Assembly: GCF_900101905.1 (NCBI RefSeq)
Contig: NZ_FNAJ01000027.1
Span: forward strand, 1-58,177
Source of the DNA: Myxococcus virescens
Lineage (GTDB): Bacteria; Myxococcota; Myxococcia; Myxococcales; Myxococcaceae
Reading direction: 5' to 3'
DNA: 58,177 bases
Of the stretch, positions 37,612 through 46,977 are shown piece after piece; the first letter of the stretch is position 1, and the number at the start of each line of letters is the position of its first letter. The notes under the pieces were generated by a model. The model did not search any database, had not been told where the DNA came from, and worked only from the letters and a program-made list of their open reading frames with translations. A program made the translations under genes and the position numbers.

Positions 37612-38229
37612 ATGCCCCGCACCACCGCCCCGAAGACGAAGAAGCTGGAGTCCATGAACCTGACGGAGCTGCGCGCCCGCTTCCGCGAAGTGGTGGGCGA
37701 GGAGACGCGCAGCCCGAACAAGACGCACCTCATCCGCCGCATCGAGGAGGCCCTCGCCGCGAAGAAGCGGCGCAGCCCCACCCGCCGGGCGACGGCCGCC
37801 GCCCCCAGCGCGCCTCCGGCGCCCGCCGCACCGACCGCCACCCCGGCCGCAGGCGCGCAGCCTACCCAAGGGCGTGGACGCTTCGCCGGGCTGAGTGTCC
37901 AGGAGTTGCAAGCAAAGTACCTCGAGGTCGTCGGACGGCCGACGGGCAGCACCAACGTCGACTACCTCCAGTGGAAGATTCGAGAGGCGGAGGCTGGACG
38001 AATCAACGTAGGCCCGCGTCCCGAGCGCGAGGTGAAGGTGCGTGAGGACGGCAAGCGCGTCATCCCCCTCTCCCTCGACACCGAAGCCCTGGCAGCCCTG
38101 GACAAGGCCTGGCGTGACGCGGGCCTGCCGAGTCGGACCCGCTTCTTCATGCGCGCGGTGCACCGGGAACTCACGGCCATGGGCGCCACCGAGGCCGCCG
38201 AGCACTTCGCTCCGGACGAGAACGAGTGA
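37612..38229 (+). CDS. Two-module DUF2924-like protein with ribbon-helix-helix-like C-terminus
   Basis: ATG 37612 has a GGAAAGG site; the protein has 205 residues. Two similar modules occur: NLTELRARFREVVGEETRSP, then GLSVQELQAKYLEVVGRPTG. Each is followed by a helix, as in DUF2924-type DNA-associated proteins. The C-terminal 60 residues (VIPLSLDTEALAALDKAWRD then RTRFFMRAVHRELTAM) resemble ribbon-helix-helix regulators. It could bind DNA and control the repeated elements. Confidence 0.55.
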   Translation: MPRTTAPKTKKLESMNLTELRARFREVVGEETRSPNKTHLIRRIEEALAAKKRRSPTRRATAAAPSAPPAPAAPTATPAAGAQPTQGRGRFAGLSVQELQAKYLEVVGRPTGSTNVDYLQWKIREAEAGRINVGPRPEREVKVREDGKRVIPLSLDTEALAALDKAWRDAGLPSRTRFFMRAVHRELTAMGATEAAEHFAPDENE

Positions 38230-38237
38230 GGATTGCC

Positions 38238-38600
38238 ATGGCGACAAAGGAACAAGCCACCGACGCCCTCGTGTCGGTGGCACTTCGCAAGGCGCTCTCC
38301 GGCGCCCGTGTGGAAGTGAAGCTGGCCCTCCCCGAAGGCGGCGCCGAACTGCAGCCCGAAGTCGAAGTCACATTTCCCCAGCGCACCTCCGCACGCCAGC
38401 GCAACGCGGCCCTCCTGCTCCTTGCCGCCCAGGTGGAGCTACGCACCCCGGCGCAGGAGCACTGGCTCGTCGAGTCGGCGGTGCTCGACAGCGGACTCAC
38501 AGGCCGCGTCCACCTGCTGTTACTCGGGGACGGCGGCCCTCGGCCGACTCGTGACGAGGCAGAGCGCGGGCTGCAAGTCCTGCACAGGGCCCTCCGCTGA
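38238..38600 (+). CDS. Small accessory protein, family A copy 1
   Basis: The 120-residue protein follows the previous gene by eight bases. It contains EVEVTFPQRTSARQRNAALL and QVELRTPAQEHWLVES, shared with genes at 39692 and 40520. Family A is a compact alpha/beta protein with no known motif. It pairs with a family B protein downstream (38731). Confidence 0.6.
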   Translation: MATKEQATDALVSVALRKALSGARVEVKLALPEGGAELQPEVEVTFPQRTSARQRNAALLLLAAQVELRTPAQEHWLVESAVLDSGLTGRVHLLLLGDGGPRPTRDEAERGLQVLHRALR

Positions 38601-38730
38601 CATGAACATGCGGGCGGTAGCGCGAGCTGCCGCCTCAGCCCAACCCTCCTCTCATGGAGCGTCCTTGCGCGCTCTCGTTGGTGCCCGCAGCACCTCCCGC
38701 CATCCACCACCGAACAACACGGAAAGCCCC

Positions 38731-39030
38731 ATGTCACATCAATCCGAAGAGATGGACGCTCTCTTTCGCCTCCACAAGCACATCGCGTGCAACACCGCCA
38801 TGAGCATCGACGCGCGCGCTGGGTACCTCATGGCCGTCGTCCGGGTCGACCCTCGCATCTCCTATGTCCTCGACCTCGAGACGGACAGCGCGCTGCTGGC
38901 CCTGATGCAGGAGCGGTTGGCGGCCGAGGACAGCCAGCGCGTCACCGTCCACCCGGTCGCGGCCCAGAGCTTCGAGGTGTCCGCGAAGGAGATGAGCCGC
39001 GCGGACCTCAACTCCACCAGCAACGAGTAG
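38731..39030 (+). CDS. Small accessory protein, family B copy 1
   Basis: The 99-residue helical protein contains DALFRLHKHIACNTAMSIDA, RAGYLMAVVRVDPRISYVLD and LAAEDSQRVT. A paralog at 40111 shares LYRQVASNTALSIDARAGYL and VAEDSQRA. Family A and family B genes alternate in two tandem pairs. Function is unknown. Confidence 0.6.
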   Translation: MSHQSEEMDALFRLHKHIACNTAMSIDARAGYLMAVVRVDPRISYVLDLETDSALLALMQERLAAEDSQRVTVHPVAAQSFEVSAKEMSRADLNSTSNE

Positions 39031-39100
39031 TCCTCCACCAGCAACCAAGCGCGCGGCGGGCCCTCTCGCTCGCCGCGTGCCACCTCACCCGGCTCACGAC

Positions 39101-39523
39101 ATGAAGACAAACCGCATCATCTCCGTCCCGCAGACACTCGGGCTCGGCGTGCCCAACCGCCGCGCGGCCCTGCTCTCCGAAATCGAAGCGCACCTCCCCC
39201 ACCCCATTCGCCCCGGCGACTACCGTGTGACGATTGAGCGGCTGGAGAGCCCGAGCGACGTCCCTGTCTTCGTGGACGTCGAGGGGGCCCTGTTTCGATT
39301 CCCCAACCAGCGAGCCTGGGCCCGGCTCCTCCGCCACTGGGTGCGCAGACGACATCAGGGCGTCCCCACTGGGCTGCTGAGCCGCCTGGCGGAACGAGTC
39401 CCCATCATCCACACCTGCCTGCCGCGGCTGGTGGACTGGAGCGCCGGAGACGCCCAAGCCGCCCTGAACGAGCTGAACCCCACGGCCGCTCGGGAGCGCC
39501 CGCAGCGCCCGGGACAAGGGTGA
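39101..39523 (+). CDS. Accessory protein of unknown function
   Basis: The 140-residue protein begins MKTNRIISVPQTLGLGVPNR and has VPVFVDVEGALFRFPNQRAW then LVDWSAGDAQAALNELN. It has no detectable membrane segment or zinc motif. It lies between the two A/B pairs. There is no repeat element directly upstream, so it may be co-expressed with the preceding gene. Confidence 0.55.
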   Translation: MKTNRIISVPQTLGLGVPNRRAALLSEIEAHLPHPIRPGDYRVTIERLESPSDVPVFVDVEGALFRFPNQRAWARLLRHWVRRRHQGVPTGLLSRLAERVPIIHTCLPRLVDWSAGDAQAALNELNPTAARERPQRPGQG

Positions 39524-39607
39524 CATCCCTCACACCACCCGAGGGCGCAAGAGAAAGAAGTCTCACCAAAGACATCCCCAGACATCACCACCAAGGCACC
39601 AGAGAGG

Positions 39608-39642
39608 ACTTGCTACACCCGCCAACCAGAGCGTGTATGCCT
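39608..39642 (+). promoter_or_regulatory. Repeated promoter/leader element, copy 4
   Basis: TTGC at 39610-39613 and TATG at 39636-39639, followed by CCTTTCGCGACGGGC. Here the GTG frame is not fused to the gene at 39692 but ends in a TGA that overlaps its ATG. Confidence 0.7.
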
Positions 39643-39691
39643 TTCGCGACGGGCAACGAAGCGCCGCGCAAAACTCACAGGAACGCACGTC

Positions 39692-40030
39692 ATGACCACC
39701 TCCCCCAAGCCCCTCCACCTTGTCCACATGACGGTGGTTGACTTCCAGAACACCACCCTGCGCATCGACCTCGCCACGAGCCGGTACGGCACGCCTCAAC
39801 CGCAGTTGGACGTCATCCTCCCGCGCGGCTCCACCCACCGGCATCTGAGCGCGACGCTCCACGCCTTGTCAGCCGACCTGGAGCTACGCACGCCCCCGAA
39901 TGAGCGATGGATTGTGCAGAGCGAGCGCCTCCTGGAGCCGAACCACGGCCGCATCTACCTGGAGCTGTCCGAGGGGGACCACGCCGAGGCCATGTGCGGA
40001 ATGATGCTCCTCAGCACCCTGATGGGCTGA
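39692..40030 (+). CDS. Small accessory protein, family A copy 2
   Basis: The 112-residue protein contains PQLDVILPRGSTHRHLSATL and DLELRTPPNERWIVQSERLL, then GRIYLELSEGD, aligning with 38238 and 40520. It is preceded by repeat element copy 4. Confidence 0.6.
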   Translation: MTTSPKPLHLVHMTVVDFQNTTLRIDLATSRYGTPQPQLDVILPRGSTHRHLSATLHALSADLELRTPPNERWIVQSERLLEPNHGRIYLELSEGDHAEAMCGMMLLSTLMG

Positions 40031-40110
40031 GCGGAAGGGACAGGGGCCCCCGCGCCGCAGGACCGCGCGGGTGCCCCGCCACACCAACAGCCGCAGCCCC
40101 CGGAGGCCAC

Positions 40111-40356
40111 ATGCCGCACACCGATGAAGACGTTGATGACCTCTTCTTCCTGTACCGCCAAGTCGCAAGCAATACAGCCCTGAGCATTGACGCGCGCGCC
40201 GGCTACCTGACGGCCGTGGTCCGCATGGACAGGCAGATTTCCAATAGCCTCGACTACCAATCGGACGAGACGCTCGTCGCCCTCTTCCGGGAGCGACTGG
40301 TGGCCGAGGACAGCCAGCGCGCCATTTCCCGCCCGGCCGCCGAGAAGTCCTCCTGA
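40111..40356 (+). CDS. Small accessory protein, family B copy 2
   Basis: The 81-residue paralog of 38731 contains DLFFLYRQVASNTALSIDAR, AGYLTAVVRMDRQISNSLDY and VAEDSQRAIS. It is shorter at the C-terminus than its sister. It ends about 80 bases before repeat element copy 5. Confidence 0.6.
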   Translation: MPHTDEDVDDLFFLYRQVASNTALSIDARAGYLTAVVRMDRQISNSLDYQSDETLVALFRERLVAEDSQRAISRPAAEKSS

Positions 40357-40440
40357 GACAGACGCCCCGTATCAGCCCCGCCTCGGGCTGCGCGGCAGGA
40401 GCAACGGGAGCCCAGGCGTTGGCGTCGCCCCGCGAACTCA

Positions 40441-40475
40441 ACTTGCATTACATCCCCACAAGAGCGCGTATGTCT
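40441..40475 (+). promoter_or_regulatory. Repeated promoter/leader element, copy 5
   Basis: TTGC at 40443-40446 and TATG at 40469-40472. The core reads AGAGCGCGTATG, so the GTG start codon present elsewhere is GCG here. The leader frame is nevertheless open into the gene at 40520. Confidence 0.65.
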
Positions 40476-40519
40476 TTCGCAACGGGCAACACCCTGCCCT
40501 ACGAAACGCGAGGACTACA

Positions 40520-40825
40520 ATGGATGCGACGAGCCAACAGGCAATGATGGTGGGACAGCGCACCGCGCGCGACGGGGCTCCCCAGCCGTACATCGAGGTG
40601 CGCTTCCCGAGGGGCACAAGCCAGCGCATACTGAACGCAGCGCTCCATCGCCTCTACGCCAACGTCGAGATGGCAACCCCGGAGAAAGAGCGCTGGAATG
40701 TGCACATCGAGATGCGCCCCGACATCCTCATCTACTCCGGGGGGTGCGTGTACTTGGAGCTTGCAGAGGGCACTCCAGAGGAAGCCGAGCGCGCGACGGC
40801 GATGCTCAAAGACCTCGTGAGCTGA
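40520..40825 (+). CDS. Small accessory protein, family A copy 3
   Basis: The 101-residue protein contains IEVRFPRGTSQRILNAALHR, NVEMATPEKERWNVHIEMRP and VYLELAEGTPEEAERA, the third family A member. It is not followed by a family B gene. A 300-base GC-rich gap separates it from the amidoligase. Confidence 0.6.
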   Translation: MDATSQQAMMVGQRTARDGAPQPYIEVRFPRGTSQRILNAALHRLYANVEMATPEKERWNVHIEMRPDILIYSGGCVYLELAEGTPEEAERATAMLKDLVS

Positions 40826-41118
40826 GCCCGCCGGAGGCTCTCGTCAGGCGCCGCGCGGAGCGCGCGCCCGCCAGCAGCCCGGCCCCGGTGGGAGGCCCCT
40901 CCGGCTGAGCTTGCGGGCGGGGCGGAGGAATCCGGTCCGGGAGTGTATCCCCCTCCCGACGCCGGGCTATCGAGGCAATCACACACACTGAAATTCCGCC
41001 GACCGCCCTAATTCAGGCGGGCTTGCCGCGCCAGCCCTGCAGACCGCCGCCGTGCAACCTCGCGAATTCTCGCGGATATTCCAGACACAGGAATCCGCAC
41101 CACAAGGCATCGAAGTGG
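40826..41118. other. GC-rich intergenic stretch before amidoligase
   Basis: No gene is visible. The segment has short inverted repeats and CG-rich blocks and ends at repeat element copy 6. It may hold upstream regulatory sequence or a decayed gene. Confidence 0.35.
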
Positions 41119-41153
41119 ACTTGCTTCATTCGCACACAAGAGCGTGTATGTGT
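41119..41153 (+). promoter_or_regulatory. Repeated promoter/leader element, copy 6
   Basis: TTGC at 41121-41124 and TATG at 41147-41150, then TGTTTCGCGACGGGC. The embedded GTG at 41144 is in frame with the amidoligase, which would add 19 residues if it were used as the start. Confidence 0.7.
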
Positions 41154-41200
41154 TTCGCGACGGGCGCCACAGCCCCGCGCGAATGCGAGAGGCAAACCCC

Positions 41201-42175
<975 letters not shown>

Positions 42176-42184
42176 AAGGGCCTT

Positions 42185-42217
42185 CGCGGGCGCCAGGGCC
42201 CCCTGGCGCCGCCCGCG
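42185..42217 (+). terminator. Strong hairpin after amidoligase gene
   Basis: GGCGCCAGGG, a two-base loop and CCCTGGCGCC form a perfect ten-base stem (42189-42210), extended by flanking CGCG bases with a small bulge. It begins 10 bases after the stop codon. Confidence 0.65.
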
Positions 42218-42287
42218 TTCGCGCCAGGAGACTCCCCAGGAGAGAATCCGGGCCCGCCCCTCTCGCCTCGCGGGCCCCTCAAACAGC

Positions 42288-42322
42288 GCTTGCTTCAATG
42301 CCGAACCAGAGCGTGTATGTCT
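42288..42322 (+). promoter_or_regulatory. Repeated promoter/leader element, copy 7
   Basis: TTGC at 42290-42293 and TATG at 42316-42319. The flank is GCGCTTGC instead of the ACTTGC seen in the others. The embedded GTG frame is in phase with the small gene at 42367. Confidence 0.65.
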
Positions 42323-42366
42323 TTATCGAAGGGCGGGTGCCCCTCGCCAATACAAGAGACGCACCA

Positions 42367-42585
42367 ATGAAAGCATACGGAATCAACCGAAAAGACCGGA
42401 GCATCTGCCGATGGGGCTGCTGCCCATCGCACGGCAGGTACCCCACAAAAAGCTACTGCGGACGTCTTTCACGGAAGGTCCACGTCCGTGGCACCCGGCT
42501 CGCACACCGGCGCGCCCGGGCCCAGGCGAGGGCGGCCCTCTTCAACGAGAGGCGCAACGCCTCGCGCAGCGACAACGAGAAGTAG
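42367..42585 (+). CDS. Small basic Cys-rich protein
   Basis: The 72-residue protein has a compact Cys cluster, ICRWGCCPSHGRYPTKSYCG, followed by a strongly basic tail (RLSRKVHVRGTRLAHRRARA, then QARAALF). It could be a zinc-binding nucleic-acid protein or a peptide substrate for the adjacent amidoligase. Its position between amidoligase and cyclotransferase genes supports the latter only weakly. Confidence 0.55.
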   Translation: MKAYGINRKDRSICRWGCCPSHGRYPTKSYCGRLSRKVHVRGTRLAHRRARAQARAALFNERRNASRSDNEK

Positions 42586-42720
42586 GCCCCGCCGCGCTGG
42601 GCGACGAACCCAACCCAGTACGCCTCTCCACCACGGAGGCACCGCGCCAGAGCCCTGCGGGTGCCCTGGCTGGCAATGACAACGGCGGGCCGCGCGCCCG
42701 TCCTCCACCGGAGAATCCAC

Positions 42721-43161
42721 ATGCTCTACTTCGCCTACGGCTCCAACCTCGACAGGGCCCAGATGCGCGCGCGCTGCCCCGGCGCCACCGTCGAGGCCCG
42801 GGCCACGCTTCCCAGCCACACCCTGGTGTTTCGCGGGTTCAGCCACCGCTGGGGCGGCGCCGTCGCCAGCCTCCAGCGCGTGCGCGGCGCCAGCGTCGAG
42901 GGGCTGCTGTACCGACTCACCCCCGAGGACTTGCGCGCCCTCGACGCCTTCGAGGGGCACCCATTCGCATACCAGCGCGTCACCCGGCTGGTGACGGACA
43001 GGGCCGGCCTCCGCCGCCGCGCGCTGGTGTACCTGCAGCCCGAGGCAAGCATCGAGTCCTGGCCGCCCGCTGTCCGCTACTTCCGCGTCCTCTGGCACGC
43101 CTACGGACGCCTGGGCTTCAACCGCGCAGTGCTCGCGGACGCCCTGGGAGGTGCGGCGTGA
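42721..43161 (+). CDS. Gamma-glutamylcyclotransferase-like protein 1
   Basis: The 146-residue protein begins MLYFAYGSNL, the conserved YGSNL substrate loop. Catalytic glutamate E78 lies in LDAFEGHPFAYQRV. The fold is GGCT/AIG2-like, cyclising gamma-glutamyl amines or peptides. It is followed at a four-base overlap by a second such gene. Together they would reverse or process products of an amidoligase. Confidence 0.85.
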   Translation: MLYFAYGSNLDRAQMRARCPGATVEARATLPSHTLVFRGFSHRWGGAVASLQRVRGASVEGLLYRLTPEDLRALDAFEGHPFAYQRVTRLVTDRAGLRRRALVYLQPEASIESWPPAVRYFRVLWHAYGRLGFNRAVLADALGGAA

Positions 43162-43547
43162 AGCGCGATTCAACCTCGACGCGCGTCTTCGTCTACGGGA
43201 CGCTGCTGTCCGGCGAGCCCAACCACCGACTCCTGCGCGGCGCACGCCTCATCGGCCCGGCGCGGACGCGGCCCCGCTTCACCCTCCATGACTACGGCCC
43301 CTTCCCCGCCCTCGCCTCCGGTGGCAAACACGCCGTCGAGGGCGAAGTGTACGAAGTCGACGCGCCGATGCTGGCGGCGCTCGACAGGCTCGAGAGCCAC
43401 CCGCGCTTCTACCGACGCACGCCCATTACCCTCGACGACGTCGGCCGCGTCGAGGCATACCTGTTCCCCAAGGTGCGGCTCTCTGGCCGCCCCATCATCG
43501 AGTCCGGTTGCTGGCGTCGACACCTACAGGAGAGGAAGCCATGGTAA
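43158..43547 (+). CDS. Gamma-glutamylcyclotransferase-like protein 2
   Basis: The 129-residue protein from GTG 43158 overlaps the first cyclotransferase. It has VFVYGTLLSGEPNH (YGTL loop) and LDRLESHPRFYRRTP with catalytic glutamate E79. The arrangement resembles a YtfP/AIG2 paralog distinct from the first copy, suggesting different substrates. The 3' end overlaps the next gene by seven bases. Confidence 0.82.
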   Translation: MKRDSTSTRVFVYGTLLSGEPNHRLLRGARLIGPARTRPRFTLHDYGPFPALASGGKHAVEGEVYEVDAPMLAALDRLESHPRFYRRTPITLDDVGRVEAYLFPKVRLSGRPIIESGCWRRHLQERKPW

Positions 43548-43783
43548 TCGTCATGCGCGACGGGCGTGTCCTTCAGGGCACTGCCGTCCAAATCGTGAAG
43601 GGAATGCAGGACATCGCCTTCGGCGTGGAGCGCTTGTCCCTGGGCGAGTACATCGACTGGGTGGTAGGCAATGCCCAGCGTTTCGAGTCCGTTGCGCTGC
43701 GCGTCCAGGGTGAGACCGACGAGGAGAAGGCCGCCTCGCTGGTGGACGAGATGCTGCGCGAGGGCTTGGCAACGAAGGGGTAA
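43541..43783 (+). CDS. Small protein at the end of the cyclotransferase operon
   Basis: The 80-residue acidic protein contains VIVMRDGRVLQGTAVQIVKG and LSLGEYIDWVVGNAQRF. It overlaps the second cyclotransferase, so the three genes are one transcript. It may be a partner or substrate; its fold is unknown. Confidence 0.6.
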   Translation: MVIVMRDGRVLQGTAVQIVKGMQDIAFGVERLSLGEYIDWVVGNAQRFESVALRVQGETDEEKAASLVDEMLREGLATKG

Positions 43784-43785
43784 GG

Positions 43786-43804
43786 GCGCGCCCGCCAGGC
43801 GCGC
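43786..43804 (+). terminator. Hairpin after the cyclotransferase operon
   Basis: GCGCGCC, a five-base loop and GGCGCGC form a perfect seven-base stem immediately after the stop codon. No T-tract follows. Confidence 0.55.
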
Positions 43805-43828
43805 TCACCCATACGGCGAAGGGCGGCT

Positions 43829-44197
43829 TCAGCCGCGCGCCGTAGCGGCTCCGCTTCGCAGGAAGCGCTCAGCAGCCACAGGCCGAGCCCGCCGCTTACG
43901 GCGCGTGCCTCGCCACTTCTCGGCCACCTGGCCACCGTGTGCAGCGACGTGGCCTTCAGCCAGGAGGCCCACCGTGGCGCGAACCTCGCCGGCACCACAC
44001 GCCTCCACCGGCACCAGGGCTTCACGGGCGCCCAGCATCTGCAACGCCGCGGCCTCCGCCAGTCGGTACTCGGCTTTCGCCTCGGCCAGCCGCGTCCGCG
44101 CTTCGGGACTTCCGTCCAACCTCGCGTGCGCCCGCTGCAGATCCACCTCTGCCCGCCCCAGGCGCTCCGCGAGCGCCCGCCGCTTCTTCATGCTCAT
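43829..44197 (-). CDS. Basic helical protein, reverse strand, uncertain
   Basis: From ATG 44197 the frame encodes 122 residues: MSMKKRRALAERLGRAEVDL, then a long helix (EARTRLAEAKAEYRLAEAAA) and an Arg-rich end. The composition looks protein-like, but there is no ribosome site and no recognised family. The frame is open further left to 44416. It lies in a gap between two plus-strand operons. Confidence 0.4.
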   Translation of the reverse strand: MSMKKRRALAERLGRAEVDLQRAHARLDGSPEARTRLAEAKAEYRLAEAAALQMLGAREALVPVEACGAGEVRATVGLLAEGHVAAHGGQVAEKWRGTRRKRRARPVAAERFLRSGAATARG

Positions 44198-44517
44198 GGC
44201 CGAGGGTGGAAAGCAGGTGGCATGCCGCGCCTCCACGGACGCCTCTTCCCTCGAGGCACGGTGAGCGCCGGCTTGGTGCCCCCGTCTCTCGACACGCACT
44301 CCCCAGTCCGAACCGGAAGACGCCAGCCCCAGCGACTCACGGGCTGCAGCGTTGACGATATTGGCCGTGAATCGTCCCTCCCCGAAGGACGATGTCACTG
44401 AGCGGCTCTGCTCCAATCAGGCAGCGCCGCCGCCAGCTTCGTTCACAGGCTGACGGTGGCTGGACGTATCGGGTTTAGCGCGCTTTGTCTCGGCCGCGCG
44501 TTTTCAACTTAATGCTC

Positions 44518-44546
44518 GCCACTGCTACTGCATTTGTAGCAATGGC
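44518..44546. other. Stem-loop upstream of the effector module
   Basis: GCCACTGCTAC and GTAGCAATGGC form an eleven-base stem with one mismatch around a seven-base loop. It lies in an AT-richer stretch 102 bases before the first gene of the effector operon. It could be a terminator for the preceding region or a regulatory leader; no gene is seen from 44198 to 44647. Confidence 0.45.
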
Positions 44547-44647
44547 ACTCACGCGCCGACTGCAAGCGAGGCCGGAAGGCCTTCGCGTATTCATCTGAGC
44601 CCTTGCAGCCACGCGTAGCGGAATCCAGAGGGGGGGAAGAAGACATC

Positions 44648-45943
44648 ATGCTGTTGGTAGACGTGCTGGAGGAGCATCTCGACGAAGCGGAGTTCCGGTG
44701 GCTGCAGTGGGAGAATGCGCTGGGGGCGCCAGACTTCTCACTGACTGAGACTGCGAGACTTGAGGAACTTCTCCTCGCGCATCTGGACGGCCTGGTGGTT
44801 GGCGCGTCTACCGCTGTCGAAGCCGTTCTGCGCCCCGCATTTGAAACAGAAGACGCCTTTCGCATCTCCGCGGCGGCCTACGCGCTGCTGGCCCTCGGTG
44901 AGGTGGATGAAGTCCTGCTGCGGCTGCGTGAGGCCGAGCCCGAAGCGCGTGCTGCTATTCGACGGGCCCTGGAGCTCAGCGAGGCACCAGGACTGGGCGC
45001 ACGCCTGCTCGACTTGTTGAAGCGAGAGGACACCGCGCTGCAGGCAGCAGTGCTGGAGGCGCTGTCCATTCGGCAGGAAGCACCGCCGGAAGTGTTGGCG
45101 CACTTCTTCACCCACGACGAGCCACGGGCCCGGGTAGCAGCCCTTCGTGCCGCCCTGCCCTTCCCACAAGGCGCAGCGCGGACGCTGCTTCCAAGCCTGC
45201 TGGACTCCTCCCACCCGGGCATTCGTGCGGCGGCGATAGAGGCAGGGGTGGCTTCCGGTGTGAGGCAAGCCTGGGAAACGTGCCGCACCGCCGTGCGCGT
45301 CCGGGACTCCCACAGCCTTGACGCCATGGTGCTGCTCGCCATGGGCGGCGGCGAGGTGGACGTTGCCTTGCTGCTGGCGGTGTTGGACGTGGAGAGACTC
45401 CGGCCCCATGCCCTTTGGGCCCTGGGCTTCAGCGGCTGGGTGGCAGCCATGGAGGCGTGCCGCGCCTGGCTGGAAGTACCCAGCGTTGCACAACTGGCCG
45501 GGGAGGCATTTGCCGCCATGACGGGTTTGCGACTGGAGGGGCCCTACGCCCTGCCTCCAGGCGAGAGGCCCGAGGACGTCCCACCGCCGCCGGAACTCGA
45601 AGAGGACTTGGACGCAGACTTGGTGCCCAAGCCCGAAGACGACTTGCCGTGGCCGAACGTGACCGCCGTCAGGGACTGGTGGGGCGCAGAGAAGAAGCGC
45701 TTCGTGAAGGACACGCGGTACCTCCTGGGCCGGCCCTTCAGCGGCAGCGGCTTGGTGGAGGCCCTTGAAACCAGTCCCATGCGCCGCCGCCACGTCCTGG
45801 CCCGCGAATTAGCCCTGCGGAGCCAGGGCACGCTGACGGTGCGCACTCGGGCCTTCACACACGTCCAGCGCGCGGAGCAAGCCAAGGCCCGGGCCTCCAA
45901 CTCCCGAATCCGCACGCAGCCCTTCGACAGCGGCCTGCGCTGA
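44648..45943 (+). CDS. TIGR02270-like HEAT-repeat protein (T6SS-associated)
   Basis: The 431-residue protein matches TIGR02270-like proteins common beside type VI effector loci. It has VDVLEEHLDEAEFRWLQWEN, LEELLLAHLDGLVVGASTAV, a run of HEAT-like helices (ARVAALRAALPFPQGAARTL) and a C-terminal part with WPNVTAVRDWWGAEKKRFVK. The ATG at 44648 has a GGGGGAAG site. It probably acts as a scaffold or loading factor. Confidence 0.75.
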   Translation: MLLVDVLEEHLDEAEFRWLQWENALGAPDFSLTETARLEELLLAHLDGLVVGASTAVEAVLRPAFETEDAFRISAAAYALLALGEVDEVLLRLREAEPEARAAIRRALELSEAPGLGARLLDLLKREDTALQAAVLEALSIRQEAPPEVLAHFFTHDEPRARVAALRAALPFPQGAARTLLPSLLDSSHPGIRAAAIEAGVASGVRQAWETCRTAVRVRDSHSLDAMVLLAMGGGEVDVALLLAVLDVERLRPHALWALGFSGWVAAMEACRAWLEVPSVAQLAGEAFAAMTGLRLEGPYALPPGERPEDVPPPPELEEDLDADLVPKPEDDLPWPNVTAVRDWWGAEKKRFVKDTRYLLGRPFSGSGLVEALETSPMRRRHVLARELALRSQGTLTVRTRAFTHVQRAEQAKARASNSRIRTQPFDSGLR

Positions 45944-45971
45944 CGACGCCCCCCACGCCTCGTCACCAACC

Positions 45972-46976
45972 ATGTGGGCACTTCAAAATAAGACACCCTA
46001 CGCGGCCGAGCGGACGTGGGTCCGCGACAAGGACGGCCACCACCACTGGGTCATCGCGCTCAAGGCTACCTTCGACGTCGACGACGCGGGCCACCTCCGC
46101 CCAGCCGACGCGCAGGAGCCTCCACTGCCCGAGCCCGTCTATTGGGGAGAGGCGGGCCACTCCAGCTTGCGCTACGAGGCCGAGCTCGTCGCTCCCAAGC
46201 CCCACACAGACGTCCTCGTCAACGCGTGCGCCCATGCACCCGGCGGACGGCCCGCGCCCAGCGTCGAGGTGGCCGTCCGCATCCACGACGTGGACAAGAT
46301 GCTCGTGGTGCATGGGGAGCGCTACTACACGCGCGGCCTGGCGGGCGTGAAGCCCTCGTCCCCCAAGCCCTTTGTCACCCAGCCCATTCTCTACGAGTGG
46401 GCCTGGGGCGGTACCGACACGCGCGACGCGGACGCGCGCAAGCACGTCAGTGACTCGCGCAACCCGGTGGGGCGCGGGGTGGCCAGCACCGAGGCGCGCC
46501 TGGTGGACCAGCCCGCCCACCGCATCGAATACCTGCGGGGCAACCCGGCGAAGGCTGGGCCGGCCGGCTTCGGCCCCGTCGCCAGCTACTGGTCGCCACG
46601 GCTCGAGCTGGCAGGCACCTTCGACGAAGCGTGGCGGAAGACGCGACACCCGCTGCTGCCGCGAGACTTCAATGAGCGCTTCGCCCTCTGCGCCCCTGAT
46701 GACCAGCGGCCCTCACGCCGCCTCGTGGGTGGAGAGAAGGTAGCCCTGGTGCACCTCACGCCGAAGGGCTCGCTCCACTTCAGGTTGCCGCACCTGCGTT
46801 TCGGCTTCGACACCTACTTCGGCGCCGTCCGGCACTTCCATGAGGCCACCCTGGGCACCGTCGTCATCGAGCCCGAGGAGAAGAAGGTGCGCATGGTTTT
46901 CCAAACGGGCTTGAGCGTCGGCCCCCGGGACGTCGACCGCCTCGACTTCACAGCCATTACGGAAAGGACGGACTGA
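45972..46976 (+). CDS. DUF2169 family adaptor protein (T6SS-associated)
   Basis: The 334-residue protein matches DUF2169, the adaptor/chaperone family that helps load DUF4150 PAAR-like effectors onto the spike. Typical segments are ERTWVRDKDGHHHWVIALKA, TFDVDDAGHL and the central PKPFVTQPILYEWAWGGTDT, then NPVGRG. It lies immediately before the thiolase-fold gene, the order known for such effector modules. Confidence 0.82.
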   Translation: MWALQNKTPYAAERTWVRDKDGHHHWVIALKATFDVDDAGHLRPADAQEPPLPEPVYWGEAGHSSLRYEAELVAPKPHTDVLVNACAHAPGGRPAPSVEVAVRIHDVDKMLVVHGERYYTRGLAGVKPSSPKPFVTQPILYEWAWGGTDTRDADARKHVSDSRNPVGRGVASTEARLVDQPAHRIEYLRGNPAKAGPAGFGPVASYWSPRLELAGTFDEAWRKTRHPLLPRDFNERFALCAPDDQRPSRRLVGGEKVALVHLTPKGSLHFRLPHLRFGFDTYFGAVRHFHEATLGTVVIEPEEKKVRMVFQTGLSVGPRDVDRLDFTAITERTD

Positions 46977-46977
46977 C

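Noticed and set aside
43671..44264. Plus-strand open frame of about 197 codons
   Set aside because: Ser/Pro/Arg-rich composition with no domain; it overlaps the end of a real gene and a hairpin.
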